The notes under the pieces: generated by a model
Databases searched by the model: none
Seen by the model: only the letters and a program-made list of their open reading frames with translations
What the model was told of the DNA's origin: nothing
Shown here: positions 1-9,881 of the stretch, piece by piece
Numbering within the stretch: position 1 is the first letter of the stretch
Layout of the letters: every line of letters begins with the position of its first letter
Origin: Strongylocentrotus purpuratus
Taxonomy: Eukaryota; Echinodermata; Echinoidea; Camarodonta; Strongylocentrotidae
Assembly: GCF_000002235.5 (NCBI RefSeq)
Contig: NW_022145601.1
Location: 22,919,389-22,983,388 of the forward strand
DNA: 64,000 nucleotides
Direction: 5' to 3'
Program-made: the position numbers and the translations under genes

Positions 1-94
1 CTATCATTGATATCTGATAATTACACAGTTATTAAAATAAACCTACCAAACTACATAATACAATGAAATACCTGACTTAAAGTAGGGGAGTTTG

Positions 95-460
95 GTGTGG
101 TGCACAATTGCATCCCTCTCTAAATAATCAAATAGCCCATGGCGATCATGAATATTCATGTTTTCGCTTACCTCGGCAAAATGCTTGCCTATACTAAATG
201 GAAAAAATGGATCAAATTGCGTCCAAAGTTCGACTTGTTTCACATGTTTTATATAGGCAATGGCGAGCTAGCGAGCTATTTTGACCAAATTACGGTGTTT
301 GAACTTTCAAAAGTCAATGGGACATGAGGGTTTCCATGAAAGAGCTAGTGTCCGTCGGGATGGATGTGCTTTTCGTTTTAATAAACAAAAAAAAATTGGT
401 AAAAGTCATCAGTAGGCTAACATGTTAGGCTGCTGGACTCTGACGATAGGGGGCGTTATC
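95..460 (-). repeat. Dispersed repeat, copy 1
   Basis: Read on the minus strand this stretch matches 46,430-46,930 on the plus strand, including the words AACGAAAAGCACATCCA, CTCATTGACTTTTGAAAG-like text and AACATGAATATTCATGA. The two copies are therefore a dispersed repeat of unknown class in opposite orientation. Here it lies in what should be an intron of lipoxygenase copy A. No coding capacity is recognisable and the true ends are not clear. Confidence 0.6.
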
Positions 461-1209
461 CAATGAGACTATCAAAGAGATTCGATCATACACGTATGTC
501 CTCCGTAGACTATTCGGAGCCATAAGCAAAATCCATACATTGGGGACTTTACTCTCTCGCCAACATAGCGATGTTGTGCTCTCATAAAATATATGACCAG
601 AAATTTGTTGCGACAATCTCTTACTAATAAGTATATAGTAGCGAAATTTGACTAGCGAGATTATTGTTTCCCCATAGATTGGCCATTGGCGGATGCAATC
701 CTTTAAATTTACCCCATAAATAAGCAACTATGAAACTTAAATTACGTAACTTGACCTTCAGCCAATCAGACTCACGCATTTTAGACTTGTGTTTTATTAC
801 ATGTGTATATTTCATTTTGGTGTGGGTCCCAAACTAAACAGTATGGCACTTGGATTTCCATTATTATTATGATTATCATTATCATTATTACTACTTTTAT
901 TATGATGATGATGATTATTTTAATGATAATGTTTGTTATTATTATTATTATTGTTATCATTATCATTGTTATTTTAATTATTATTACAATTTTGTATTGT
1001 TATTGATTATTATGATTATTTCTTTAAGTATTATCAATATTTTATCATTATGATTATTATTGTTATTATCGTTAATGATTATCATTGTATGTTATCATAA
1101 TCAAAATACATTATTATTGTTATTAAAGTCATCATTGCTGTTGATGTTGTTATTATTTTTATTGTTACACAACCACTTTTGAATATTAATATTTTCTTTA
1201 TTTCTCAAG

Positions 1210-1373
1210 ACTCCTCTCACGGAGGCCGACATCATTGAGCAGCTGCCCAACAAGGAACAGACCCTAGACATCATGGCATTCATGAAGCTACTCAGCACTC
1301 GAGGCAGCAAGCCTCTGGGAGACTTTGAGGTGCAGTACATGCATGGTGCTACCTATCAAAAGGCCTTAAAGAA
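1210..1373 (+). CDS. Lipoxygenase copy A, penultimate exon (partial gene)
   Basis: The gene is cut by the left window edge, so only its last two exons are present. This 164-bp exon has an AG acceptor (TTTCTCAAG) and a GTAAGT donor and encodes TPLTEADIIEQLPNKEQ onward to GATYQKALK. It corresponds to exon 12 of copy B at 37,386-37,549. The first 90 bp differ from copy B at 18 sites, most of them changing amino acids, while the remaining 74 bp differ at one. In the lipoxygenase fold this is the segment ending in the helix that contains Leu607 of human 5-LOX, a substrate-pocket residue. Exon 11 and everything upstream must lie left of the window. Confidence 0.93.
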
Positions 1374-1398
1374 GTAAGTTTCAGAGCTTTCTGCAATT

Positions 1399-1590
1399 TA
1401 AAGGCCCACTGCACTACTTGTAGCTTCTTGCGCCCTCTATATAACAAACAATGCCTAATCGGTGACCATTGGTCCCCCATGATCCTCTTTTTCTTATGTT
1501 AACTGAGAGCTGAGTTGATGAGATAGCCACATGTCTAGTAACCTTGCAGGGCGCTCTAATCCCTCCTGTAAACTATGGCAGATAAGCTTT
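1399..1590. mobile_element. About 190-bp insertion in last intron of copy A
   Basis: Copy B reads straight through from TCTGCAATTT to AAGATTTGGTG (37,567-37,585), whereas copy A holds about 190 extra bases between the same words. The insert contains an inverted pair of GCGCCCT / AGGGCGC words at about 1,430 and 1,549, as in small non-autonomous DNA elements. Exact ends and any target-site duplication are ambiguous. It postdates the A/B duplication or was lost from B. Confidence 0.6.
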
Positions 1591-2197
1591 AAGATTTGGT
1601 GAAAGACGAGATGTGCAGAATCTTCTACCATTGCACTCATGATCATTCACTATTTGTGTAATATTCGGCGGCGAGGTGCCGGCATACAGTACGTTCAATC
1701 GTTTCTAGTTCTAATTTGTTATCATTTTGAAAATGTCTCCTCCTTTGTTATTCCTGCTTGTTCACTAAATTAAGGGGGATAATTGTCCTCGGGGGTTATT
1801 GTTCTCGGGGGGGGGGGGGGTAATTCTCCGGGGGGGGGGGGGGGGTAACTGTCCGGGGGTAACTTTCCGGCGGATGATTGCCCAGGGGGTAATTGTCCTA
1901 GAACCGTCACAGAGCTGCTAATTCCTGTTTTTATTGATCGCAACTACAAAAATGTAAAGCTTTTCTATTTTTAAACAGATTTGGCTAAAGACTTTTGCTG
2001 ATCGGCTACTTACATTGTTCTGATCTAATAAAAAACAAATTACTTATCATCAGGGTTGCCTTCACATTGAGCCAATAGAGTAAAAATATGTATCCATTAA
2101 TGTATATTCTATTTCCCCCACCCCTTTCCCCTCTCCCTCTCCATCTCTCTCTCTATCTCCCTCTCTCTCTCTCTCTCTCTCTCATTCTCTCTCCTAG

Positions 2198-2312
2198 ATT
2201 CCGAGCTGAACTCAAACGCATTGGAGACATAATCGACAAACGGAATGAGACAAGAGAAGAGAAGTATCTTTGGCTTCATCCACGCGAAGTGCCCAACTCT
2301 ATCACAATCTAG
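2198..2312 (+). CDS. Lipoxygenase copy A, last exon with stop
   Basis: This 115-bp exon follows a CT-repeat polypyrimidine tract and ...CTCCTAG acceptor. It completes a split lysine codon and encodes FRAELKRIGDIIDKRN onward to VPNSITI and a TAG stop. The terminal isoleucine is the carboxylate iron ligand of the lipoxygenase family. It differs from copy B in protein only at the penultimate residue (Thr here, Ala there). The flanking intron and 3' flank are almost the same as in copy B. Confidence 0.93.
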
Positions 2313-2370
2313 CTCCTAAATGTCAAGAGAGGAAATACATCAAATGGCTATTGACTTCGAGTAAAAATAG

Positions 2371-2376
2371 AATAAA
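2371..2376 (+). promoter_or_regulatory. Probable polyadenylation signal, copy A
   Basis: AATAAA lies 59 bases after the stop codon and is followed by GT-rich sequence (GTTCGTTGTGG). The same signal sits at the same distance in copy B (38,315-38,320). A second AATAAA-bearing stretch occurs near 4,035, so longer 3' ends are possible. Confidence 0.6.
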
Positions 2377-2639
2377 GTTCGTTGTGGATGACCATGTTGT
2401 TAGTCGATCTTTTAATGGTTATGGATTAATCTTTTGAAGATACACATGTACACAGAATAGAGACTTCGTGAAAAACAAGTGTGCGATGTTCTGCTTGCGT
2501 AAATGTTAGATAAGGTCTATACAATATATATATATATATATGTTAAGAAAATTCTAACTTTTGAACATTTTGTTTTTCAAGTCATAACCTTTAATTTAAA
2601 AAAACGTTGTGTTCCTTGATTCTACATGTATTTACATCG

Positions 2640-3470
2640 TTTTTTGATATTCTGTGTCATGGTCATGTTTTTATATCTAGTATGTATGCTAAGACATTTT
2701 TTTTACCACGGGGATTTGCATGTACTGTATGTACTCATTCTTTATATTCTGTGTCATGGTCATGTTTTTATATCTAGTAATTAAGAATGTTTGTTTCCAC
2801 GAGGTTTTTATGTTTGTACTCATTCTTATATATTCTGTGTCAGGGTCATGTTTTTATATCTAGTACGCTAAGAGTTTGTGTTTCCACGAGGTTTTCCTGT
2901 ATGCACTCATTTTTTAGCAAGGCCATGGATAATAGAATAACATCTTTTGAAATGTGGATTTACAGAAAAATGATGAAAATATCCTGGAAATGAATGAAAA
3001 CCAACAATGAGATTTTGCACATGCCAGGGTGTAAACAAAATGCACTAGTAGGATTAGTTAAGGAAAAATAAATCAATACTTTGGTCATGTTAAAAGGCAC
3101 CAAAGCCTCGTAAAGGAAGTTTTTTGGAAGGAAGAGTGGAAGGAAGTAGACTGAGAGGAAGACCCAGAATCAACTGGGAAGAGAATGTCAAGAACTGGAG
3201 TGGACTAAAACTGCAAGAGTGCACCAGAATGGCAGAAGATAGGGTGAAATGGAGAGATGTTGCAATCAACCTCCGAACCGGGAGAAGATACTTAGATAGA
3301 TAGACTCATTCTTAATATTCTGTGTCACGATCTTGTTTTTATATCTGGTATGCTAACAAAATTATTTCCACGGGGATTTGCATGTATGTACTCATTCTTT
3401 TATATTCTGTATCATGATCATGTTTTTATATTTAGTATGCTAAGAAATTTTGTTTCCACGGGGAATTTAT
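2640..3470 (+). repeat. Tandem repeat of about 90-100 bp in 3' flank, copy A
   Basis: The words ATTCTGTGTCATGGTCATG, TTTTTATATCTAGTA and CCACGGGGATTTGCATGTA recur about five times at roughly 90-bp spacing (for example from 2,649, 2,744 and 2,830, and again from 3,317 and 3,403). The array is split by a LINE fragment. The matching array in copy B is at 38,560-39,390. Confidence 0.8.
2916..3303 (+). mobile_element. 5'-truncated LINE 3' end, copy A
   Basis: The segment encodes the C-terminal part of a non-LTR reverse transcriptase ORF (ITSFEMWIYRKMMKISW, then, after the frame is lost, GRPRINWEENVKNW-like and MAEDRVKWRDVAINLRTGRR) and ends in a short GATAGATAG tail. It is flanked by ACTCAT-type repeats of the host array. 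The same insertion is at the same site in copy B, so it predates the duplication. The clade is not certain; the C-terminus resembles that of the LINE at 47,748-50,110. Confidence 0.85.
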
Positions 3471-4860
3471 GTTAATCATGTACTACTTGTGGTTTCTGGA
3501 ATGGTTTTTGTTATGCCAGTTTGCATGTTATATCATTCTAGTTGAGGTTGGATCAATTCAACTATTTTCTCTATACGACTCGACATGTACAATGTTATTT
3601 GTATGTTTTTGTTTAAAGGGACGTGTAGGATTTATAGTAAAAGTAGCGTTTATTTTAGATGGGTGTCTGTATGATATCTTTAATCATTTAAATACACATT
3701 ATTGCTCAGCTGTCCTTTTTCTGCAATGTGTATGTTTTTAATTGGTGTATTTTCATTCACAAAATATGGTGTGATATGTTGATCATGCATATTCCCTTGT
3801 GTTTGCGTACATTTGTTATCTCCTTGCTTTTAATGTGTTCACCTTTCTGCATTAATCATGTTACATACATGTAATTTTAACTACAAGACTTTTATGCACT
3901 ACTCGTGTAAAACTCTGTAAAACAGCATTGTTATGCTAACAACGCTGAGTAGGGCCATCCCTCCGTTTTCCTTTTTAAGAAGTGTGTCTTTATGATTGTA
4001 AATTTATATTGATGTGTTTTTTTTAAATTCACGTAAATAAATACAATACAATAGTTTAAATACAGGACAGTATATAAATATATATAGGGCCCAGGAGTTC
4101 CCTGTGCAAAAATTTAAACTCTTGAAAGGAATCAAAACAAGCTGTCCGTTCAACAGAGAACTGAAGAAAAGAAGAGATTAGAAGTATAAAGTTGAACAAA
4201 GTTTATTAACTGAAATACAATAACAGCTGTTGCCATCGGCATTCAAATGCAAGTATAGGTTAAATATGGTTGATGCAAAGATAATGAATCATTGGCGAAA
4301 TTACAGCAACATGTACCCATGTACCAATATCTGAGCTCAGTATAACATTGTCATAACAGGTTGAGTACTCAATTAAATGCTGCAAATTATAGCAGAGTAA
4401 AAATTACCGATCAAGTATTGCCGGTTTTAATGGTTTACTGTTCATTCATTCCGAAGAAATTAATGTGTCGTATAAATACAAAAACCTGTTGCGTTGGGAT
4501 CCAGCGGATGCGTCACGCGATTTGCAGATGTGGCGACTGGTCAATTGACAATGAAAAAGATATATTCACATGAACATGTATAAATGATGATAGTCGACTT
4601 TAACAATCATTTAAATAATTAGAAAACAAGCTGCTGCATGCATTTTTCGAAACTTTTCACATGGTGGGCCGTGAATACAGGTATTCCTCTTGCGTACAAC
4701 AAATTATTTGAAAGTTCAAAAGTACAGAGAGATAATTCTATTACTAGTCATGGCTCTTTAGTAATAGGAGTAAGTTTTTTGATTTTTTTTTTCATCCATT
4801 ATCTCATAAAAGATAGGCCTACGTCAACACCTCTTCTTTATTGTTGATTTTTGCCCCGGC
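3471..4860. other. 3' flank of copy A, no gene
   Basis: AT-rich sequence shared with copy B up to 4,529. Open frames here are low-complexity chance frames. From 4,530 to 4,860 the sequence is unique to this locus and I see nothing in it. Confidence 0.6.
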
Positions 4861-4959
4861 CACTGCTCTTTAAACGCTCAGTAGGGCCATTGCGCATTTA
4901 CGAGCAGTGAATATGCTCGTAAATGCGCAATGGCCTTACTGAGCATTTACAGAGCAGTG
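4861..4959. mobile_element. 99-bp foldback (palindromic) element
   Basis: The two halves are inverted copies: CACTGCTCTTTAAACGCTCA at the left and TGAGCATTTACAGAGCAGTG at the right, with arms of about 45 bp around a GTGAATA loop. The structure is that of a non-autonomous foldback MITE. No target-site duplication could be fixed by eye. Confidence 0.75.
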
Positions 4960-4989
4960 AATCTCGAACGACCGCACCGAAAAGGGGGA

Positions 4990-5260
4990 AAGTCCAGTGG
5001 CGGATTCAGGGTGGAGGGCGGGGGTCCGCCCCCCTGGGAAAACAAACTTGTTTTAAACACGTCTTTTTTTTGGGGGGGGGAATGGGCGTCAAGGGGGGGG
5101 AGGGGTGCAAATTTTCAAATTTTCGAGGGCCCCCCCCCAAAAAAAAAATTGCTTACTTCCCCCCCCCCCTTCACCTCCCTCCCTCCCTCCCTAAATATTC
5201 GCCCCCGTCAGGTTGTTCACGGGGGCGATTGCAAAATTAAAAATCGCCCCCGTGGAATTA
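4990..5260 (+). mobile_element. hAT-like MITE, G-rich
   Basis: Begins with CCAGTGGCGGATTCAGGG, a start shared with 45,551 (CCAGTGGCGGATCCAGGG) and, less exactly, 6,066. It is followed by G/C homopolymers, a GTGCAAATTTTCAAATTTTCG segment and AAAAAATTGCTTAC. Such CAG-starting, G-run-bearing elements are common non-autonomous hAT-type repeats in marine invertebrates. Open frames across it are compositional. Confidence 0.6.
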
Positions 5261-5600
5261 TAAAATAAAGATTATCTTTTCTGTTAGGACTTTAACACAA
5301 TATTGAGTTTCAATTTACAAACCTTAAACCAATGAAATGGAACTTAGATTAGCGTGCAAGATTTCTCGTTCTATGAGTAGGCCTACCGATTCAGCTCGCA
5401 GTGCAGTGCCGCCGTCAGTAGTGGTTATAGGCCTACTGCGCCGTTAGTAAGGGTACGTGTGCACGCTGCCGCGCCATGTCTGCTGGAGCTATGAAGGCGA
5501 TCGCGCAAGGGCAGAAACATGGTCATGGAGAAGTTTTTCGTTGTGAAAGCGTAAACCCGCTGAAATCTGGTGATTTCAAATGACCAGCAAATAATGAACC

Positions 5601-5739
5601 TTAGATTTGCACGATGAGAACGTGGACTGCAACGTGTGACCTCCTTTTAAGGCACTGCCAGTGCTTAAAAGGACGTCACATGTGACTGCCAGTGCCTTAA
5701 AAGAACGTAACACGTCCACGTCCACGCAAATCTAAAAGT
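5601..5739. mobile_element. Palindromic MITE with TTAGATTTGC ends
   Basis: Left end TTAGATTTGCACG and right end CGCAAATCTAA are inverted copies, and the interior repeats CAGTGCCTTAAAA in both orientations. The right end plus AAGTCCCTATTG is repeated at 7,779-7,797, which shows it belongs to a family. Confidence 0.65.
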
Positions 5740-5789
5740 CCCTATTGAGAAGAAGAGGAAGACCAAAATGTCGTGGAATGATATGGTAA

Positions 5790-6360
5790 CAATGGTAGAT
5801 CTACGGGGGGGGGGGGGGTTAGGGGGTTTAACCCCCTCCTCGATCCCCCGGCCCCCTTGGGCTGCCAAGTGAAAATGTGATGTGCATATAAAAACGCCAT
5901 TATGTGTCCAGATCGACCCACACAGTAAGATGTTAGTAGATGCCAGGAAAACAATACGGGGGTTCAAAATAGCAACAACAACAAAATAGCCTCGACGCTA
6001 TGCGGCTCGTGGACGATGCTTCGCATGTAAGTAGATGCCAGGAAAACATCACTTACGGAGGTCCAAAATCAGGGGCGGATCCAGCCGGCGGCAAGAGGGG
6101 GGGGGGGGGGCAAATCTTGAGAAAATATTTAGCGACGAATCAGCCAGCCGGCGATCGGCGAATGAGCGGAGGGGGGGGGGGCTGGATAAATGCACATATA
6201 TTTGTTTTGGGGGGTCCAGTTTTGGGGGAACATTTTTGCGCCGACTCAGCGTGAATATTAAAGCGGGAGGGGGGATGCTGGAGAGGAGGACCACTAATTT
6301 ATTTTATTTTGTTCAGGTGGGGGGGGGGGGAGGTGAAGCGTCGTTTTAGCATGACTTTCT
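5790..6360. repeat. G-rich MITE debris
   Basis: Contains two GATGCCAGGAAAACA words, a GGGGCGGATCCAGCCGG start at about 6,066, several G-runs of 10 or more and ACTCAGC. Long open frames here come from the poly-G/C composition on both strands and I do not call genes. Confidence 0.5.
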
Positions 6361-6805
6361 TTTTAACTCTTACTTTCACCTATCTCAGATAACCCTAAGT
6401 TTTTGGTTGCTGCTTTATAATTATTGTAGTTGACAATGCATGATTAAAATAAAGAGAGAGAGAGAGAGAGAACCACCATCATTTTGCAATGGTTCAGGGT
6501 TTGTGTAATGTACTTTTAAAACCATTTCTTAGCGTCTCAACCCTAATAAAAAAGCGAAACTATTTTTGAGGAAAAGCATTATACTGAAATGAATAAAGAA
6601 TAATAGCTTTATATTAGGGACTTTTAAATTGAGTGGACGAGAACACGACGAACGCCGACTGATCATGCATGTCAACGTACTCAACTGCCCATGTTGACTA
6701 CAATTAGAATTCTCTTAGATTGCACTCGACGAAATACATGCATGCAGGAAGTAACACTATGAATATGACAGACAAAAATATACAGTTCTCATTCTACCCT
6801 CAACA

Positions 6806-7113
6806 ATAGGCCATTTTCGTAATGTAACCAAATTTAATGCATAGGTCTTTGTGAAGTGCCTCAATACAAATTATTTCATTCACCTGATAGGAATAATAGT
6901 ATTTCAATAGTCAGAATGCAACTGCATATATTAAGTATTGCTAGGTAGGTCAAGCCATAATGTTTGTCCAACCTGGCAACAACTAATGTATGCAGTTAGG
7001 ATTCTGTCTATTGAAATACTATTATTCTTTTCAGGTGAATGAAATAGTTTGTATTGAGGCACTTCACAAAGACCTATGCATTAAATTTGGTTACATTACG
7101 AAAATGGCCTATT
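6806..7113. mobile_element. Foldback element, nested
   Basis: Arms of about 115 bp are inverted copies: CAATAGGCCATTTTCGTAAT at the left and ATTACGAAAATGGCCTATTG at the right, around a loop of about 80 bp. It interrupts a sequence whose uninterrupted relative is the palindrome at 7,901-8,652, so one foldback has inserted into another. Confidence 0.8.
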
Positions 7114-7250
7114 GCTGTGGTAGAACATCCCTTCACTGCTATATGTAAAAATGTGTAGAACAGGTGAATGTGCATGTGACACCTGTTCTACACATTTTAA
7201 CATAATAGCAGGAAAGGATGTTCCTTTGCCTACCTGAGGAACTATATATT
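7114..7250. mobile_element. Foldback element, second copy of the 7,901-8,652 family
   Basis: AACATCCCTTCACTGCTAT, the CCTGTTCTACAC word and AGGATGTTCCTTTG form a palindrome almost the same as the core of the element at 7,901-8,652. Its left outer part lies at 6,758-6,805, displaced by the nested foldback. Confidence 0.7.
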
Positions 7251-7660
7251 TTATGCGCACGCGGCATAAACCAGTAGAGAGAGAGCTACGTGGACACACC
7301 ACACACCACAGTTTTTTCCCCCGAGTTATTCCCATATGGAACAGACTCCCAGCAGTAGCTGTAACATCTAGCTCGATTGCTGGTTTTCAGACCTCCGCAG
7401 TCCCGTCCATCATAGCCATGATGGGCATGCCCACCAGGGCCCTGTAGGGAGGGAAGCCATGAAGCCGACATTAATGTTCTCACCAGATGCACCCTACTTC
7501 TTCGTACTCTCCAGTTTACATGTCTTCTTCTGCACAATGTCTGGCTTCTTTTACTTGCACGCATCACGCACTCACACACTACCACTATTACTCCACCCTG
7601 GACAGCTGTCAACGTAGCTTTTTGGGTGCAACAAATTCAAGATTCAAGATTCAAGTACCG
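7250..7660 (+). mobile_element. LINE 3' end
   Basis: The frame from 7,253 reads HHSFFPRVIPIWNRLP, the C-terminal signature (SFFPR...WNxLP...S..F) of many non-LTR reverse transcriptase ORFs. About 200 bp of 3' sequence ends in the repeated heptamer ATTCAAG (ATTCAAGATTCAAG...), a typical LINE tail. It is strongly 5'-truncated, with no reverse transcriptase core. Confidence 0.75.
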
Positions 7661-7900
7661 TACTAGATTTAGGAAAATCAAGGTTGACGCCCTCTCGATC
7701 GCCGACTGAGACGACGTGACGCATGCGCAGTGCCTTAAAATGACGTCACACGTTGCAGTCAAAGCTGTCAACGTGCAAATCTAAAAGTCCCTATTGGCTC
7801 ATACTAATACTGATACGGGCTAAAGACAATGTGGTATTTGTATAGAGGTATTCCAAAATGACGTTCTGATAATCAACATTTTGTTCTGGTATCATATGTA

Positions 7901-8652
7901 CATACGCATAATACAACTGATCTTTATGATTTCTTAACGTGACATAGCTTTTCCTTCCCCTGCAATCAAAAAGGAAAACAAGCTTATTTAATAAAAGGAT
8001 CATGCGACAAATAATCATTGTGATTCAAATTGATGCAAGGATTTTTTTTTTAATAAGCAATTAATGCTTTTCACCAGAATCTTCTTTGTAAAAACGACTT
8101 TTACAAATCTCAGCCATGCAATTCTGCCACTGTGTTGTAAGCACTATGAATATGACAGACAAAGAGAGCGGACAAAATATACAGTTCCTCAGGTAGACAA
8201 AGGAACATCCCTTCACTGCTATTATGTTAAAATGTGTAAAACAGGTGTCACATGCATATTCACCTGTTCTACACAGTTTTACATAATAGCAGTGAAGGGA
8301 TGTTCCTTTGTCTACCTGAGGAACTGTATATTTTGTCCGCTTTCTTTGTCCGTCACGTTCATAGTGAAGATCACTATGTCTTTCAGATTAGGAGATGTGT
8401 ATTCTTTAATGAGTATTTTACATTGAATGGAACGTCTCAACTCAGTAAGCATGGCTGAGATTTGTTTTTACAAAGAAGATTCGGGTGAATAGCAGTGCTT
8501 ATTCAAACAAATATTCGCATCAATTTGAATCACAATCATTATTTGTCGCTTAATCCCTTTTAATGACCTTGTTTTCTTTCTCGTTTGCAAGGGGAGAAGA
8601 AGACATGTCACGTTAAAGACATCATAAAGATCAGTGTTGTATGCGTATATAT
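7901..8652. mobile_element. 750-bp foldback element
   Basis: Almost the whole span is an imperfect palindrome. Outer words CATACGCATAATACAACTGA / GATCAGTGTTGTATGCG, middle words GATTCAAATTGATGC / GCATCAATTTGAATC, and a very similar core around 8,160-8,350 are inverted copies, with a short loop near 8,245-8,262. The arms differ by small insertions. No transposase is encoded. Confidence 0.85.
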
Positions 8653-8658
8653 TATATA

Positions 8659-8950
8659 CACAGGCCCCGCGGAACGTTTATCAAAGTGGTGGGGGGGGGG
8701 GCTAAAGTATTTACGATCAGGTAGAGGGTAACGAGCGTAAATTGGTGTGTGGGGGGGGGGGGGTTCAGGGGTTTTAGGCATTCAATTACGGTCAGAGAAG
8801 CACAAATATTTTGATGACGCATTTGTGTCACTGGCAGGTCAGGGGGGGGGGGGCGTTTTTTTTTTTTTTTTAAGGTAAAATTTACGTTACTATCCTATTT
8901 TTTTACCGGTTTGGGAGGCTAGGGGGGGGGGGGGCGATAGAATCGGCCCG
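8659..8950 (+). repeat. Single unit of the 10,955-12,050 repeat family
   Basis: Starts AGGCCCCGCGGAACGTTTATC and continues with CTAAAGTATTTACGATCAGGTAGA, AATTGGTGTG and GTGTCACTGGCAGGTCA, all of which recur in the minisatellite element in intron 1. It abuts the right arm of the foldback at 7,901-8,652. Confidence 0.7.
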
Positions 8951-9540
8951 TGGATCCGCGCCTGTTCAAAATAGCACACACACAAAATCGCCTCGACGCT
9001 ACGCGGCTCAGTAAAGAAAGAATGTAAAGGTTGCTCCCAATAATGAGGAGGAAAAAATCTGCAGAACGGGAAGAAACGAAAGAATGTCATCACGGGATGA
9101 AAGTCAGTAACAGCTATGTAGCTTGTAAATTTGTAAGACGGAAAATGCTGATTAAAATGATAATGATGACATAGCAAATAATTGAGGAGTATCATAGGTA
9201 CCAATTCAATGGATATTTGTATAAAAAAGAGCCCCCGTGGATAAAAAATTAATTTGAGCCCTGTTCATCACCCAATTCATCAATTTCACACTGGGGTGAT
9301 CGCCCAGGGAATAATTGTCCTTGAACCCTTTCTGATGCAGTTGAATGAAGGATACTTCATATAAAATATTGTCATTTGATCGACACGCTATAAAAAGGAT
9401 CTTAGAACTGCTGACCACAATTTCTACACCCCAATGCCCCGGATTTAGGGATCCTCAATCTTAACGAGGCACTATTGAAGAAAAAAACAAGAGGCCCCAA
9501 GGTGGAGGGGGCGCGTGCTTTTTATTCGAAATTTTCAAAA

Positions 9541-9881
9541 CTTTGTGAAGTGTGACATGTATAAAGAGCCATGGGCGTAAATCCTTACGTAATACCTATT
9601 GTTCAGGGGGGGGGGAATGATCTTCATTCACCCCCCTGAACAATAGGTATTACGTAAGGATTTACGCCCATGTAAAGAGCAGAGCACTAGGTTATACATG
9701 ACATAATCGCTATCAAGTTCAGCTAGCAAAACCAACCTCCGTGCATTTCGTAGATCGGAAAGTTTTTTCAACAGGTTAAGAATTTCTTATTTTATGAGAG
9801 GTCTGGGTGTTCGATTGTATATTTTGAATATCATCTTCATGTGTCTTTCCTTCGTCGGCTTACCTTCGTATTCTAGCTAGC
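9541..9881 (+). promoter_or_regulatory. Promoter and 5' UTR region of lipoxygenase copy B
   Basis: After removal of the 103-bp insert, 9,537-9,760 matches 63,891-64,000 nearly base for base, including TATAAAGAGC, ACATGACATAATCGCT, TTCAGCTAGCAAAACCAACC and TTTCGTAGATCG. Conservation next to both genes suggests a functional promoter and 5' UTR. TATAAA at 9,560-9,565 is a candidate TATA box; I infer this from position and sharing, not from mapped transcripts. Confidence 0.65.
9570..9672. mobile_element. 103-bp foldback MITE with 8-bp target-site duplication
   Basis: Perfect inverted arms of 42 bp (CATGGGCGTAAATCCTTACG at the outer left) surround a short centre. TAAAGAGC is present directly on both sides (9,562-9,569 and 9,673-9,680). 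The corresponding site at 63,916-63,923 upstream of the next gene has a single TAAAGAGC and no insert. An 8-bp duplication fits a hAT-type mover. The insertion splits the TATAAAGAGC word of the promoter. Confidence 0.93.

Larger units (their letters stand above)
668..4529 (+). repeat. Segmental duplication block, copy A
   Basis: From an intron through the last two exons and about 2.2 kb of 3' flank, this block is collinear and nearly identical with 36,837-40,449. Shared landmarks are an ATT/ATC microsatellite, both exons, a CT-rich splice acceptor, a LINE fragment and the terminal stretch up to the word GATGCGTCACGCGATTTGCA. It is the 3' half of a tandem lipoxygenase duplication. The main length difference is an insertion of about 190 bp at 1,399-1,590 in this copy only. 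Confidence 0.93.
6617..7797. mobile_element. Composite element bounded by TAGGGACTTTTA repeats
   Basis: The left edge TAGGGACTTTTAAATT and the right edge AATCTAAAAGTCCCTA are inverted copies, and the inner GCCGACTGA word recurs near both ends. Inside lie a foldback (6,806-7,113), a second foldback family member and a LINE 3' end. Either a transposon that received several insertions or two ends that happen to face each other. Confidence 0.5.

Noticed and set aside
803-1053. Open frames rich in Ile, Met and Tyr on both strands
   Set aside because: They translate an ATT/ATC microsatellite in an intron that is also present in copy B (37,024-37,345).
3469-3741. 90-codon open frame in the 3' flank of copy A
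   Set aside because: The counterpart in copy B is not open in the same way and the composition is that of non-coding 3' flank.
4923-5268. Overlapping Gly/Pro-rich frames of 105 and 112 codons
   Set aside because: They run through poly-G/C tracts of a MITE in two frames at once.
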